Positions 48,876 to 56,697 of a DNA stretch of 64,000 nucleotides are shown here, in pieces. Within the stretch, counting starts at the first letter, position 1. Each line of letters starts with the position of its first letter. The notes beneath the pieces are model-generated. The model had not been told where the DNA came from and did no database searches. It worked only from the letters and a program-made list of their open reading frames with translations. Source of the stretch: Alphaproteobacteria bacterium (GTDB lineage: Bacteria; Pseudomonadota; Alphaproteobacteria; Micropepsales; Micropepsaceae); NCBI GenBank assembly GCA_013389115.1, contig JACADY010000061.1:1-64000 (forward strand), written 5' to 3'. Position numbers and translations under genes: made by a program.

Positions 48876-48888
48876 AATCACATCGTTG

Positions 48889-48965
48889 CTCGTGGTCCTT
48901 TTGATTCCGACATTTACTCAACTGCTCGCTGCAACGGGATGCAAATGTCGAAATCGGACCACTAG
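48889..48965 (+). repeat. Palindrome B1
   Basis: A 77-bp palindrome of the same plan as A but with other arm sequences: CTCGTGGTCC ... GGACCACTAG outside, GATTCCGACATTT ... AAATGTCGAAATC inside, and centre GCTGCAACGGG. It follows A1 after 13 bp. Its final CTAG is shared with the start of A2. Confidence 0.85.
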
Positions 48966-49039
48966 TGGAGCGAATTTGACATTTGATCCCCGCTTGCAAC
49001 GGCCCCAGCATCAAATGTCAAATTCAAAAGCTCCACTAG
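48962..49039 (+). repeat. Palindrome A2
   Basis: A second A copy of 78 bp (CTAGTGGAGC ... GCTCCACTAG), directly fused to B1 through a shared CTAG. About 94 percent identical to A1 by manual alignment. Confidence 0.85.
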
Positions 49040-49052
49040 AATCATAGAGTTG

Positions 49053-49129
49053 CTAGTGGTCCTATTGATTACGGCATTTGCCTACTTGTTTGCCGCAACG
49101 GGATGCAAATGTCGGAATCGGACAACTAG
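49053..49129 (+). repeat. Palindrome B2
   Basis: A second B copy of 77 bp (CTAGTGGTCC ... GGACAACTAG), 13 bp after A2 with a spacer related to that between A1 and B1 (both AATCA ... GTTG). It is more diverged from B1 than A2 is from A1. Confidence 0.85.
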
Positions 49130-49446
49130 AGACCTGGAACGGGCTTCAATAGAACGGGCACGCAAAGCACGCCTACAGAACTTCAAAGCCGTTTATGCTC
49201 TTGTATAGTTATGACATCGCCTAAATAATTAAAAAATGAACAAATAATTCCCATCAATATATATACATTGCGATAAGTTGTCAGTAATTTCTTCCGATTA
49301 TTCTCATTGTTACACATTTTATTACTTTATACTTTTGGTATCCGACAAATGCTAGCCACAATAACGCGATGCGTCAATGGCCGCGCCATGATTTTCATCA
49401 AAGCGCCCTCGAACGATGTAGCAACGCTGGAAATCGGTCGCCTTGA
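49130..49446. other. AT-rich gene-free gap upstream of the lolD stop
   Basis: No gene is seen. From about 49195 to 49365 the sequence is strikingly AT-rich (AATAATTAAAAAATG, ATCAATATATATACATT, TTTTATTACTTTATAC), unlike anything else in the window. Together with the adjacent palindromes it marks a foreign or decayed patch between the cassette and lolD. Confidence 0.6.
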
Positions 49447-50214
49447 TCAGCCGCTTGACTGAGCTTGCGCAGCGGCCGGGCGCCGGGCCGCCTCGGCCAA
49501 ACGCCCCTCGTGCAGCAGCACGACGCGGTCCATGCGCTTTGCAAGGTCGAGGTTGTGGGTCGCGATGAGTGCGCCGACCCCCTCACCGCGGACGAGCCCC
49601 ACAAGGGCATCGAAGACCCAGGCCGAGCTGCGGGTGTCGAGATTGCCGGTCGGCTCATCGGCCAGGAGCAGCTTGGGACGGTTGGCGAGCGCGCGGGCAA
49701 TGGCGACACGCTGCTGCTCGCCGCCCGAGAGCTGACCGGGCCTGTGCGTCGCACGCGCGGCAAGACCCATCAGGTCGAGCAGGCGACGCGCTTCAGCTTC
49801 GGCGGCCTGTCGCGGCTCGCCAGCGATGCGGCGCGGCATTGAGACGTTCTCAAGCGCCGAGAATTCGGGCAGCAGGTGGTGGAACTGGTAGACGAAGCCG
49901 AGCTCACCCAAGCGGATCTCGGTGCGGTCGGCATCAGGGAGGCCCGAGGCCATGCGGCCGCAGATGCGCACCTCGCCGCTCGTTGGCGTGTCGAGAAGCC
50001 CGGCAATATGCAGCAGGGTCGACTTGCCCGCCCCGCTTTGCCCGACAAGGCCGACGATCTCGCCCCGCTCGACCGTCAGATCAAGGCCCTTGAAGATCTC
50101 AAGCATGCCCTCGCCTTGCGCATAGGCGCGGGTGACATCGATGAGCTCCAGCACCGGGGCGGTCAAACCCTTTGCAGGCTCGGGCGGCAGAAAGGGCGCG
50201 TGCAAGTCACTCAT
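49447..50214 (-). CDS. lolD: Lipoprotein-releasing ABC transporter ATP-binding protein
   Basis: LolD powers release of outer-membrane lipoproteins from the inner membrane to LolA. The 255-residue ATPase has the Walker A motif GQSGAGKSTLLH, a Q-loop region ending VYQFHHLLPEFSALENV, the signature LSGGEQQRVAIARAL, Walker B LLLADEPTGNLD and the H-loop IATHN. The N-terminus is about 20 residues longer than usual and the C-terminal tail is A/Q-rich. It overlaps lolC by eight bases, so the two are translated together. Confidence 0.95.
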   Translation of the reverse strand: MSDLHAPFLPPEPAKGLTAPVLELIDVTRAYAQGEGMLEIFKGLDLTVERGEIVGLVGQSGAGKSTLLHIAGLLDTPTSGEVRICGRMASGLPDADRTEIRLGELGFVYQFHHLLPEFSALENVSMPRRIAGEPRQAAEAEARRLLDLMGLAARATHRPGQLSGGEQQRVAIARALANRPKLLLADEPTGNLDTRSSAWVFDALVGLVRGEGVGALIATHNLDLAKRMDRVVLLHEGRLAEAARRPAAAQAQSSG

Positions 50215-51463
50215 AGCGCAAGGCCTCGACAGGATCGAGGCGGGCGGCGCGCCAGGAGGGATAGAGCGTCGCGATGAAGGCGAGCGTCAATGACATGACG
50301 GCAACGGCGATCACCTCATCGACCTCCATCTGCGCAGGCATCTTGCTTAAGAAATAGATCTCCGGCGAGAAAAGCTGCGTGCCCGACAGCCAGGACATGA
50401 ATTGCCTGATTTCCTCGATGTTGAGGCAGAACAGCACCCCTAGGATCAGCCCCAAAATTGTGCCCACAAAGCCGATGGCTGAGCCGGCGATGAAGAACAC
50501 GCGCATGACACCCCATTGGCTCATGCCCATGGTACGCAGGATCGCGATATCGCGCCCCTTGTCCTTCACAAGCATGATGAGGCCGGAAATGGTGTTCAGG
50601 GCCGCCACGAGAATGACAAGGGAAAGGATTAGGAACATCACGTTCCTCTCAACGATCAGGGCGTCGAAAAAGGCGGCGTTGATCTGCTTCCAGTCGTAAA
50701 GCCGCGCATTCGGAGGCGAGGCGAGGCGAACGGGCTCACGCCAGTTTTCGACCGTGTCTGGGTCATTGATCATGACCTCGATCGAGTCCGTCTTGTTGCC
50801 CCGGCCGAAGAAGAGCTGCGCCTCCTTCAGCGGCATGTAGATGAAGCTTGAATCATACTCGATCATGCCGACCTCGAAGATGCCGGCAACGACATAGGTT
50901 TTCTTGCGCGGGGCGCGGCCCATCACGGTGACATCCCCTTCGGGCGAGAGAAGGGTCACGCGCATGCCAGGGCCAAGGCCCAATTGCTGCGCCAGCCGGG
51001 CGCCCAGGATCACCATCGAGCCTTCAAAGGCATCAGCGGCGCCCTGCGGCTCCAGGCCCTTTGCCACGAGCGGCAGGTTGAGGAGGTTTTCGCGCGTGAG
51101 GCCGCGGACAAGCGCACCGGACTGCACGCCATTGGCGCTTGCCAGCACTTGGCCCTGCACCATCGGCGCGGCACGCACGACACCTGGAACGGCCAGGATC
51201 TTCGCGGCCTCGGCATCATAATCCTCAAAGCCGCCGGTGAGGCTGTCGATGCGCATATGGCCATTGATGCCCAGCACGCGCGAGAGCAGCTCGATGCGAA
51301 AACCGTTCATTACCGCCATGACGATGATGAGCACCGCAACGCCGAGCGCGATGCCGACAAAAGAAAAGCCGGCGATGACGTTCACGAAGCTTTCCTGCTT
51401 TTTCGTGCGCAGATAGCGCCCGGCCAGAAGCCACTCGACCGAGGAAAATGGCACCGCCGCCAT
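50207..51463 (-). CDS. lolC: Lipoprotein-releasing ABC transporter permease (LolC/LolE)
   Basis: This 418-residue permease of the LolCDE complex has four membrane helices: one near the N-terminus (about 25-50, SFVGIALGVAVLIIVMAVMN) and three in the C-terminal third, with a large periplasmic domain between them. The motif SFVNVIAGFSFVGIALGVA is typical, and the C-terminus ends PVEALRYE. Only one permease gene is present here, so it may act as a homodimer (LolF-like) as in other alphaproteobacteria. Its ATG overlaps the proS stop (TGATG). Confidence 0.94.
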   Translation of the reverse strand: MAAVPFSSVEWLLAGRYLRTKKQESFVNVIAGFSFVGIALGVAVLIIVMAVMNGFRIELLSRVLGINGHMRIDSLTGGFEDYDAEAAKILAVPGVVRAAPMVQGQVLASANGVQSGALVRGLTRENLLNLPLVAKGLEPQGAADAFEGSMVILGARLAQQLGLGPGMRVTLLSPEGDVTVMGRAPRKKTYVVAGIFEVGMIEYDSSFIYMPLKEAQLFFGRGNKTDSIEVMINDPDTVENWREPVRLASPPNARLYDWKQINAAFFDALIVERNVMFLILSLVILVAALNTISGLIMLVKDKGRDIAILRTMGMSQWGVMRVFFIAGSAIGFVGTILGLILGVLFCLNIEEIRQFMSWLSGTQLFSPEIYFLSKMPAQMEVDEVIAVAVMSLTLAFIATLYPSWRAARLDPVEALRYE

Positions 51464-52797
51464 CAGGGCGCCGCCGTCAGCAGATTGATCGCCGCATCGG
51501 GGGTCATGGTCCGCCGCTCGCCCGTCTTGCGGTTCTTCACCTCGATCTCACCTGCAGCAAGGCCACGCGGCCCCACGATCACCTGCCAGGGGAGCCCGAT
51601 GAGGTCCTGCACCGCGAATTTCTGGCCCGCGCGCTCATCGGTGTCGTCATAGAGCACGTCCTTGCCGGAATTTTGCAGACGCTCATAGAGGTCGAGGCAG
51701 GAAGCGGATGTTTTCGCGTCATCGCTCTTCAGGCTCACAAGGCCGATATCGAAGGGCGCGACGGCATCAGGCCAGACCAGCCCCGCCTCATCGTGGCTCG
51801 CCTCGATGATGGCGCCCACAAGGCGCGAGACGCCGATGCCATAGGAGCCCATTTCGAGGAACACGTCCTGGCCTTCGGGTCCGGCCACCTTCGCGCCCAT
51901 GGCCTTTGAGTATTTGGTACCGAAATAGAAAATATGCCCAACCTCGATGCCGCGCGCGGAGAGGCGCTTGTCCTGCGGGATGGCCTCAAAGGCGGTGGGG
52001 TCGTGCTTTTCCTCGGTCGCCGCGTAGAGGCTCGTACGCTCCTTGATGTAAGGCGTGAGGTCCGCCTCATAGTCGATCCCGGCAGGCGGCACGGGCATGT
52101 CGATGAGATCGCGATGGCAGAAGACCTGGCTCTCGCCCGTCTCCGCCAGGATGATGAATTCGTGACTGAGATTGCCGCCAATGGGGCCTGTGTCAGCCTG
52201 CATCGGAATCGACTTAAGGCCGAGACGATCGAAGGTGCGCAAATAGGCGACAAACATGCGGTTATAGGCGCGACGGGCACCCGCCGCGTCGATGTCGAAG
52301 GAATAGGCATCCTTCATCAGAAACTCGCGGCCGCGCATGACGCCGAAACGGGGGCGCACCTCGTCCCTGAACTTCCATTGGATATGATAGAGGTTCAAGG
52401 GAAGCTGCTTATAGGAGCGGACATTCGCGCGCACGATCTCGGTGATCATCTCCTCGTTGGTGGGGCCATAGAGAAGGTCGCGGTCGTGGCGGTCCTTGAT
52501 GCGCAGCATCTCCTTGCCATAGTCGTCATAGCGGCCGCTCTCGCGCCACAATTCGGCCGATTGCAGCGTCGGCATCAAGACCTCGATCGCCCCGGCCCTG
52601 TTCATCTCCTCGCGCACAATGGCCTCGATTCGGGTGAGGACACGCAGGCCCAACGGCAGCCAGGAATAGATGCCGGCGGATTGCTGGCGAATGAGCCCAG
52701 CGCGCAGCATCAAACGATGCGACACGATCTGGGCGTCGGCGGGGGTCTCCTTCAGGAGCGGCATGAAAAAGCGTGAGAGGCGCATGGGATAAGCCAA
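51463..52797 (-). CDS. proS: Proline--tRNA ligase (short alphaproteobacterial type)
   Basis: ProRS (EC 6.1.1.15) charges tRNA with proline. At 444 residues it is the short class II form without the roughly 180-residue editing insertion found in E. coli ProRS. Visible are [20 protein letters not shown] near the N-terminus (motif 1 region), the motif 2 region [20 protein letters not shown], motif 3 [17 protein letters not shown], and an anticodon-binding domain to the end. Mischarged tRNA would need a separate editing protein. It is followed by lolC-lolD, a conserved order. Confidence 0.96.
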   Translation of the reverse strand: MAYPMRLSRFFMPLLKETPADAQIVSHRLMLRAGLIRQQSAGIYSWLPLGLRVLTRIEAIVREEMNRAGAIEVLMPTLQSAELWRESGRYDDYGKEMLRIKDRHDRDLLYGPTNEEMITEIVRANVRSYKQLPLNLYHIQWKFRDEVRPRFGVMRGREFLMKDAYSFDIDAAGARRAYNRMFVAYLRTFDRLGLKSIPMQADTGPIGGNLSHEFIILAETGESQVFCHRDLIDMPVPPAGIDYEADLTPYIKERTSLYAATEEKHDPTAFEAIPQDKRLSARGIEVGHIFYFGTKYSKAMGAKVAGPEGQDVFLEMGSYGIGVSRLVGAIIEASHDEAGLVWPDAVAPFDIGLVSLKSDDAKTSASCLDLYERLQNSGKDVLYDDTDERAGQKFAVQDLIGLPWQVIVGPRGLAAGEIEVKNRKTGERRTMTPDAAINLLTAAP

Positions 52798-52844
52798 ATC
52801 AAGGAATTATGGCTCCTTGTAGGCGATGGCGGCCGGGGGCGCAA

Positions 52845-53741
52845 TTAACGCCGCCCTGCTCTTCTGCTGAGCGCCTCGCGGTGGAGCGTATAGAGGCCGC
52901 TGGCGATGATGATGCCGGCGCCCACAAAGCTGAGCTCGTTGGGAATGTCGCCCCAGACGGCAAAGCCCAGGATCATGGCCCAGACGACGACCGCATAGCG
53001 AAAGGGCGAGACGACCGAGATCTCAACGCCTCTGAAGGCAAAGACGATGAAGAAATTGGCGCCTGTGATAAAGGCGGCGGCGCCGATGAGATAGAAAAGC
53101 GCCTCCGCCGGGATCGGCTTCCATGCCTGAACGAGGCCGCCAAGGAGGCCCAGCAAGCCCACCGCTATCGTCGTTGCAAAGGTGACGAGCAGTGAGGGCA
53201 GGTCATCGGGGAGATAGCGGGTCAGGAGATCGCGGATCGCCACCAGCAGCGCCACGAAAAGCACGAGCAGCGCATAGGCGTTGAAGCCCTCGCCCGTTGG
53301 CTGAACGACAAGGACGACGCCGATAAAGCCGACGATCACGGCCGCCCAGCGCCGCCAGCCCACGTGCTCGCGCAGGATGACGACCGAGAGGACCGTCAAA
53401 CAGAGCGGCGCGACCTGAAGAATGGTCGTGATGTCGCCCAGCGGCAGGTGCGCCAGCGCCGTGATGAAAGTCAGGGCCATCAATGCTTCAACACCGTTGC
53501 GCGCGAGCACGACAGATGTGATGACGCGCGGCAATTCGCGGTGCAGGTTCATCGCATAGAGCAAACCGCCAATGCCCACCGCCGCGATGGCGGCACGCAG
53601 GGCCATGATCTGGGTCGCAGGCAGGCCGGCCTCGTTCGCGGCCAGCTTGACGAACATGTCGTTGAGCACAAAGCAGGCCTGGGAGACGAGCATGCCGATA
53701 ATGCCGCGCAAATTGGCGGCGGCGGTCGTGGAGGTGTTCAT
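52845..53741 (-). CDS. DMT superfamily (EamA-type) transporter
   Basis: This 298-residue inner-membrane protein has ten hydrophobic segments arranged as two EamA repeats (about 10-140 and 150-285). The N-terminus GIIGMLVSQACFVLNDMFVK and the block FITALAHLPLGDITTILQVA are typical of the S-adenosylmethionine/solute-exporter branch of the drug/metabolite superfamily. The substrate is unknown. The frame opens at 53804, but ATG 53741 places the first helix at the usual distance. It is 47 bp from the proS start on the same strand. Confidence 0.88.
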   Translation of the reverse strand: MNTSTTAAANLRGIIGMLVSQACFVLNDMFVKLAANEAGLPATQIMALRAAIAAVGIGGLLYAMNLHRELPRVITSVVLARNGVEALMALTFITALAHLPLGDITTILQVAPLCLTVLSVVILREHVGWRRWAAVIVGFIGVVLVVQPTGEGFNAYALLVLFVALLVAIRDLLTRYLPDDLPSLLVTFATTIAVGLLGLLGGLVQAWKPIPAEALFYLIGAAAFITGANFFIVFAFRGVEISVVSPFRYAVVVWAMILGFAVWGDIPNELSFVGAGIIIASGLYTLHREALSRRAGRR

Positions 53742-53845
53742 GAATGGCCGGTGACGTATAGAAAGAAGGGGCCGCATCAAACGCCTTTGTCCCTCCCCAG
53801 GCAAGACAGGGAAGCCTCAGGCGCGCTTGATCGTACTTCCTTTGG

Positions 53846-53880
53846 GCGAACCGGCTTTTTTCCCCGTCTTCGCGGGGACA
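53846..53880. repeat. Fragment related to the right half of the RIME-like element
   Basis: GCGAACCGG, eight variable bases, then CCCGTCTTCGCGG followed by GACA matches positions 6268-6302 with the same 35-bp spacing (26 of 35 identical by eye). It contains a CCCCG/CGGGG hairpin but no T tract on the correct side of either strand. Confidence 0.35.
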
Positions 53881-53897
53881 AGTTCTTCACAGTTTCC

Positions 53898-55538
53898 CTA
53901 TAGCCCGACGGGCTTCATGCCTTCGAATTTCTGCCGTGGCCCCAGATTCATGATCAGGGATTTGACGTCCACATTCGGCGGCGAATCGACGCCGGAACCG
54001 GGTGCCTCGTCCCTCAGGTCTCCAAGGTCGAAGTTCATGACCTGATCATATTTGCGGTCGATCTGATTACGCAGACGCTGTTCGGCCTCATACCAACGGC
54101 GCTTCGTGCCGTCGTCGTCGCAGCTTTCCAGTTCCTTTTCATCCTTTGCTCCCCAGCGCCGCTCTATGCAGTGATAAGGGTCAAAGGAGAGATCAAAGAG
54201 CCGCCTCATCACCATCTCATAGGTGAGCACGACCGGCTGGCCGTTCGAATTCGTATAGACAATCCGGCACTTCGCGCTTTCCTCCTCGAAGGCCTCGATC
54301 AGCTTGTCCTTCAAGTGGACGCCGTCGAACGCCACACGCGGATCGCGCTTCTGATAGAGATCCAGCAGATGTGCCATGTTATCATGGACTTCCTTGAAGC
54401 GTGTCTTCAGCCGGGCGTCGCGTGAAGGGGTGGAATAGATCTCCCACTCCATGCTGTTCGTGCCATAGATGTTGTCTGGCAGGCGACCGGGTTGATCCTT
54501 GATATTGATCCGCGCGTCGATTGCCGCATCGACCGCCATGCCGCGATCGCGCAAGTCGCTGCAAATGGAACGCATGGAGGCGCGCAGCTCATAGAGGGGA
54601 TCATAGAGCAGCTTGCCATCGGAGAGTTTGAGGCGGGTATACTCCACGAACCCCACCTCGATACCCTCATTGACGAATTTCCCGTTGCGCCAGTTGCCGT
54701 CGGCGTCGGGAGCGTTGCCCACATATTGCTCGGGTGAGAAATCAGCGATCTGCTCGTTGGAGGCAAAGACGACGCGCCCGCCGCGATAGACGCCGTCGCC
54801 GCCGCGGGTCGCGCCCACCAGCTTCACCGGACGAAAGGTCTTGAAGCCCGAGCCGAGCACGGGATCATCGCGCATGAATTGGGCGCCGAAGGTCGAGCGC
54901 GTCAACGTCAGGTCCGGGTGGCTGTCCATGTAGCGGATACGGCCGTCGGGATCGATCTTGTAGACGATCGTCACATGGCCGTTGATGTCGTAAATGACAG
55001 TTCCGGGCCGGATGGAGCCCTTGTCAATCTTCGGCGAATAGAAATCGGTCACGCCCGCGCCGCTGTCGAAGGTGTGCGCGACACGAAAGGTCGCGGAGGA
55101 AACCGAGTTCTTGATCATATCGAAGATCTGCTGGGCATTGTCGCCCGTTCGCACATCCCGGCGGGCAACGATGCGATTGCCAGAAGTGTTGAAGCGGATG
55201 TCGCCCCCGCCCCCCGCCCGCGGGCTAACCGCCGCGGCAAAGGAGAACGGCAGGCCGTGCTTCCAGGCATAGTAAGCCCGCATGAGATAGGGGAGATCCG
55301 CGCAATCGCCGCTGATGCGCAGGCCCCGTGGGTCGGTGTCACGAAACGGATTGGCGGAGGAAGCAAAGCACTCTTCGGCTGTCGAGCAATTGCTCTCACC
55401 GAGCGCGGTTACGAAGCTGGAAAACCCTTCCTCGTCCTCGGCCGTCCATTCGGTCTTGGTGATCTTCCATGTTGCACCTGCAAAGGCAGGACCCACAGAC
55501 AATGCCAAAACAGCAAATACTGCGACAACCAAACGCAT
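53898..55538 (-). CDS. Secreted protein with candidate Cys-His-Asp papain/transglutaminase-like domain
   Basis: This 546-residue precursor has a clear signal peptide (MRLVVAVFAVLALSVGPAFA) from ATG 55538; the frame opens at 55565. The mature N-terminal half contains Cys79 in ISGDCADLPYLMRAYYAWKH, His188 in YDINGHVTIVYKI and Asp205 in RIRYMDSHPD, spaced like the triad of NlpC/P60 or transglutaminase-like enzymes. That reading is inference; no database family was checked. The C-terminal half is helical and charged with three further cysteines. It probably acts in the periplasm or outside. It is the last of a row of secreted unknowns between DUF1467 and the EamA transporter. Confidence 0.7.
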   Translation of the reverse strand: MRLVVAVFAVLALSVGPAFAGATWKITKTEWTAEDEEGFSSFVTALGESNCSTAEECFASSANPFRDTDPRGLRISGDCADLPYLMRAYYAWKHGLPFSFAAAVSPRAGGGGDIRFNTSGNRIVARRDVRTGDNAQQIFDMIKNSVSSATFRVAHTFDSGAGVTDFYSPKIDKGSIRPGTVIYDINGHVTIVYKIDPDGRIRYMDSHPDLTLTRSTFGAQFMRDDPVLGSGFKTFRPVKLVGATRGGDGVYRGGRVVFASNEQIADFSPEQYVGNAPDADGNWRNGKFVNEGIEVGFVEYTRLKLSDGKLLYDPLYELRASMRSICSDLRDRGMAVDAAIDARINIKDQPGRLPDNIYGTNSMEWEIYSTPSRDARLKTRFKEVHDNMAHLLDLYQKRDPRVAFDGVHLKDKLIEAFEEESAKCRIVYTNSNGQPVVLTYEMVMRRLFDLSFDPYHCIERRWGAKDEKELESCDDDGTKRRWYEAEQRLRNQIDRKYDQVMNFDLGDLRDEAPGSGVDSPPNVDVKSLIMNLGPRQKFEGMKPVGL

Positions 55539-55630
55539 GACCCTGCCCCCAATGCCCAGTCGCACCCGGTCCTATCATGGGGACGTCCCGTTCTGGGTCA
55601 AGGTGTTAGCGGGGCACTAGGCTATTCAAT

Positions 55631-56026
55631 CTAATGTCGTCGACAGGCTGCCTCGATGTCGACGGGGCCGGGCATGGGGAAGGGCTCGCCATCCGGACCT
55701 GTGATTTTGCCCGTTTCCAGGTCGAGATAGAGGGTGAAAAGCTTGATCTCGGTTTGCCAGCCCGCGCCCTTGACCGCCGGGACTTCGATCGTGATGGGGA
55801 TGCGTGGCGGGGGACCGCCAGCCCGCTCATCCGGCAAGTCGGCCGGGGCAACAGGGCGTCCGTTAACATCGACGCCCGGCGTGTAGTCCGCGCCGGCCGG
55901 AGCGCGGGCGGCCTTATAGGCCTCGCACCCTTGCGGCGTGATCGTCACCTTCATGGGAGCGCCGACGCTTTCCTCCGCCAGCGCCGACCCGCCCGGCAGG
56001 AAGGCAAGACAAAGGCTCAAAAACAT
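55631..56026 (-). CDS. Small secreted protein of unknown function
   Basis: This protein of about 131 residues is started at ATG 56026, which gives a good signal peptide (MFLSLCLAFLPGGSALAEE). The frame is open to 56158, but the extra residues do not look conserved. The mature protein contains KVTITPQGCEAYKAARAPAG, YTPGVDVNGRPVAPADLP and a final Cys (IEAACRRH), so one disulfide is possible. I recall similar P/G-rich proteins annotated as hypothetical in other alphaproteobacteria but know no function. It precedes the 546-residue secreted protein by about 90 bp on the same strand. Confidence 0.6.
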   Translation of the reverse strand: MFLSLCLAFLPGGSALAEESVGAPMKVTITPQGCEAYKAARAPAGADYTPGVDVNGRPVAPADLPDERAGGPPPRIPITIEVPAVKGAGWQTEIKLFTLYLDLETGKITGPDGEPFPMPGPVDIEAACRRH

Positions 56027-56247
56027 GAGCCAACATCCGGGAATGGCGTGGGAGGATTTTCGCCCGATCTGAAAGCGCAACGCCTTGCGCCGCGCATTTC
56101 CTGGCACGAGCCCAAGGCGGCAATCCGCTTGAAAAAATCCCGGCAGCGGGGCGATCATTGGTTGCTCTTAGCAGCCATTCGTCACGCAATCGCTAACCAA
56201 CGGGACGTTTCGTGTCGGAATTGGTGCGGTGCAGCAACGATTGTTGC

Positions 56248-56276
56248 GTGACTCCCTTAATTTCTTTTGACATATT
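56248..56276 (+). promoter_or_regulatory. Putative promoter of the 56.3-kb small RNA
   Basis: GTGACT (56248-56253), 17 bp, then CATATT (56271-56276) would start transcription near 56283. Each hexamer matches consensus at four of six positions. It is the best candidate in a gap without plus-strand genes. Confidence 0.35.
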
Positions 56277-56282
56277 GCGGAC

Positions 56283-56394
56283 ATAAAGAAGAAAGGGGCC
56301 TTAACGGCCACAAAGTTTGGGGAGGAGCAAACCGCAGGACGTGACCCCGTTTTGCGGCTAGGAGGCAGGACCGCTGGTCCTGCCTTTTTCTTTT
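56283..56394 (+). ncRNA. Candidate small regulatory RNA of about 112 nt
   Basis: An intergenic plus-strand unit sits between two minus-strand genes, with a plausible promoter and a strong terminator but no frame longer than a few codons. Three hairpins can be drawn: GGCC-UUAAC-GGCC (56297-56309), CCGCA...UGCGG (about 56332-56357), and the terminator stem. A purine-rich GGGGAGGAG (56319-56328) lies between the first two. A GTG at 56341 opens only six codons. It matches none of the housekeeping RNAs (SRP RNA, 6S, RNase P, tmRNA) that I can recall. Confidence 0.45.
56364..56394 (+). terminator. Strong rho-independent terminator of the candidate small RNA
   Basis: A perfect 9-bp stem (GGCAGGACC with GGTCCTGCC), a 3-nt loop and the tract TTTTTCTTTT follow in order. 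No plus-strand gene ends nearby, so it must serve a noncoding transcript or be a relic. Confidence 0.8.
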
Positions 56395-56430
56395 CCGCCC
56401 CTCACTGTCCCAATCTACGGGCCGATCCCG

Positions 56431-56697
56431 TCACTGCGGACGTGGAAAAAACGGGATGTCATCGAGGGTTAGGAGCTGAAACTCGATCACCGCGAAAAGA
56501 ACCCCCCAGATCACGAGCGCGGCAAAGGTCGCGGCCAGCGCCTTGTAAAAGAGGAAGGGATTCTCCGGCGCGGCAGGTTCGGAGCCCGGCACCACTTCGC
56601 CGGCCTCGGCCTGGGATCGACCGCCCCAGGAGGAGACGGCGATGAACGACAACCACCAGGCGATCGCCAGAACCACGATGCTGCCACCCACACCCAT
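56431..56697 (-). CDS. DUF1467 family small membrane protein
   Basis: This 88-residue protein has two membrane helices (about 3-24 and 51-72) separated by the conserved loop GRSQAEAGEVVPGSEPAAP. Layout and motif match DUF1467, a family of unknown function confined to alphaproteobacteria and usually found next to mce, rnj and proS, as here. Its ATG overlaps the stop of the upstream secreted protein (TGATG), so the two are translationally coupled. Confidence 0.85.
   Translation of the reverse strand: MGVGGSIVVLAIAWWLSFIAVSSWGGRSQAEAGEVVPGSEPAAPENPFLFYKALAATFAALVIWGVLFAVIEFQLLTLDDIPFFPRPQ

Noticed and set aside
48797-49129. CRISPR array
   Set aside because: There are only two units, the repeats are long palindromes of two types with a related 13-bp spacer, and no cas genes are present.
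49388-49462. 24-codon plus-strand frame (MIFIKAPSNDVATLEIGRLD ...)
   Set aside because: It has no Shine-Dalgarno, overlaps the lolD 3' end and lies next to the AT-rich patch, so it is not supportable as a gene.
53846-53880. Rho-independent terminator after the 546-residue secreted gene
   Set aside because: The CCCCG/CGGGG stem is followed by A residues, not T, in the direction of that gene. It fits better as a repeat fragment.
56267-56272. TTGACA as the -35 of the candidate small RNA
   Set aside because: No acceptable -10 lies 16-18 bp downstream. The upstream pair GTGACT and CATATT fits better.
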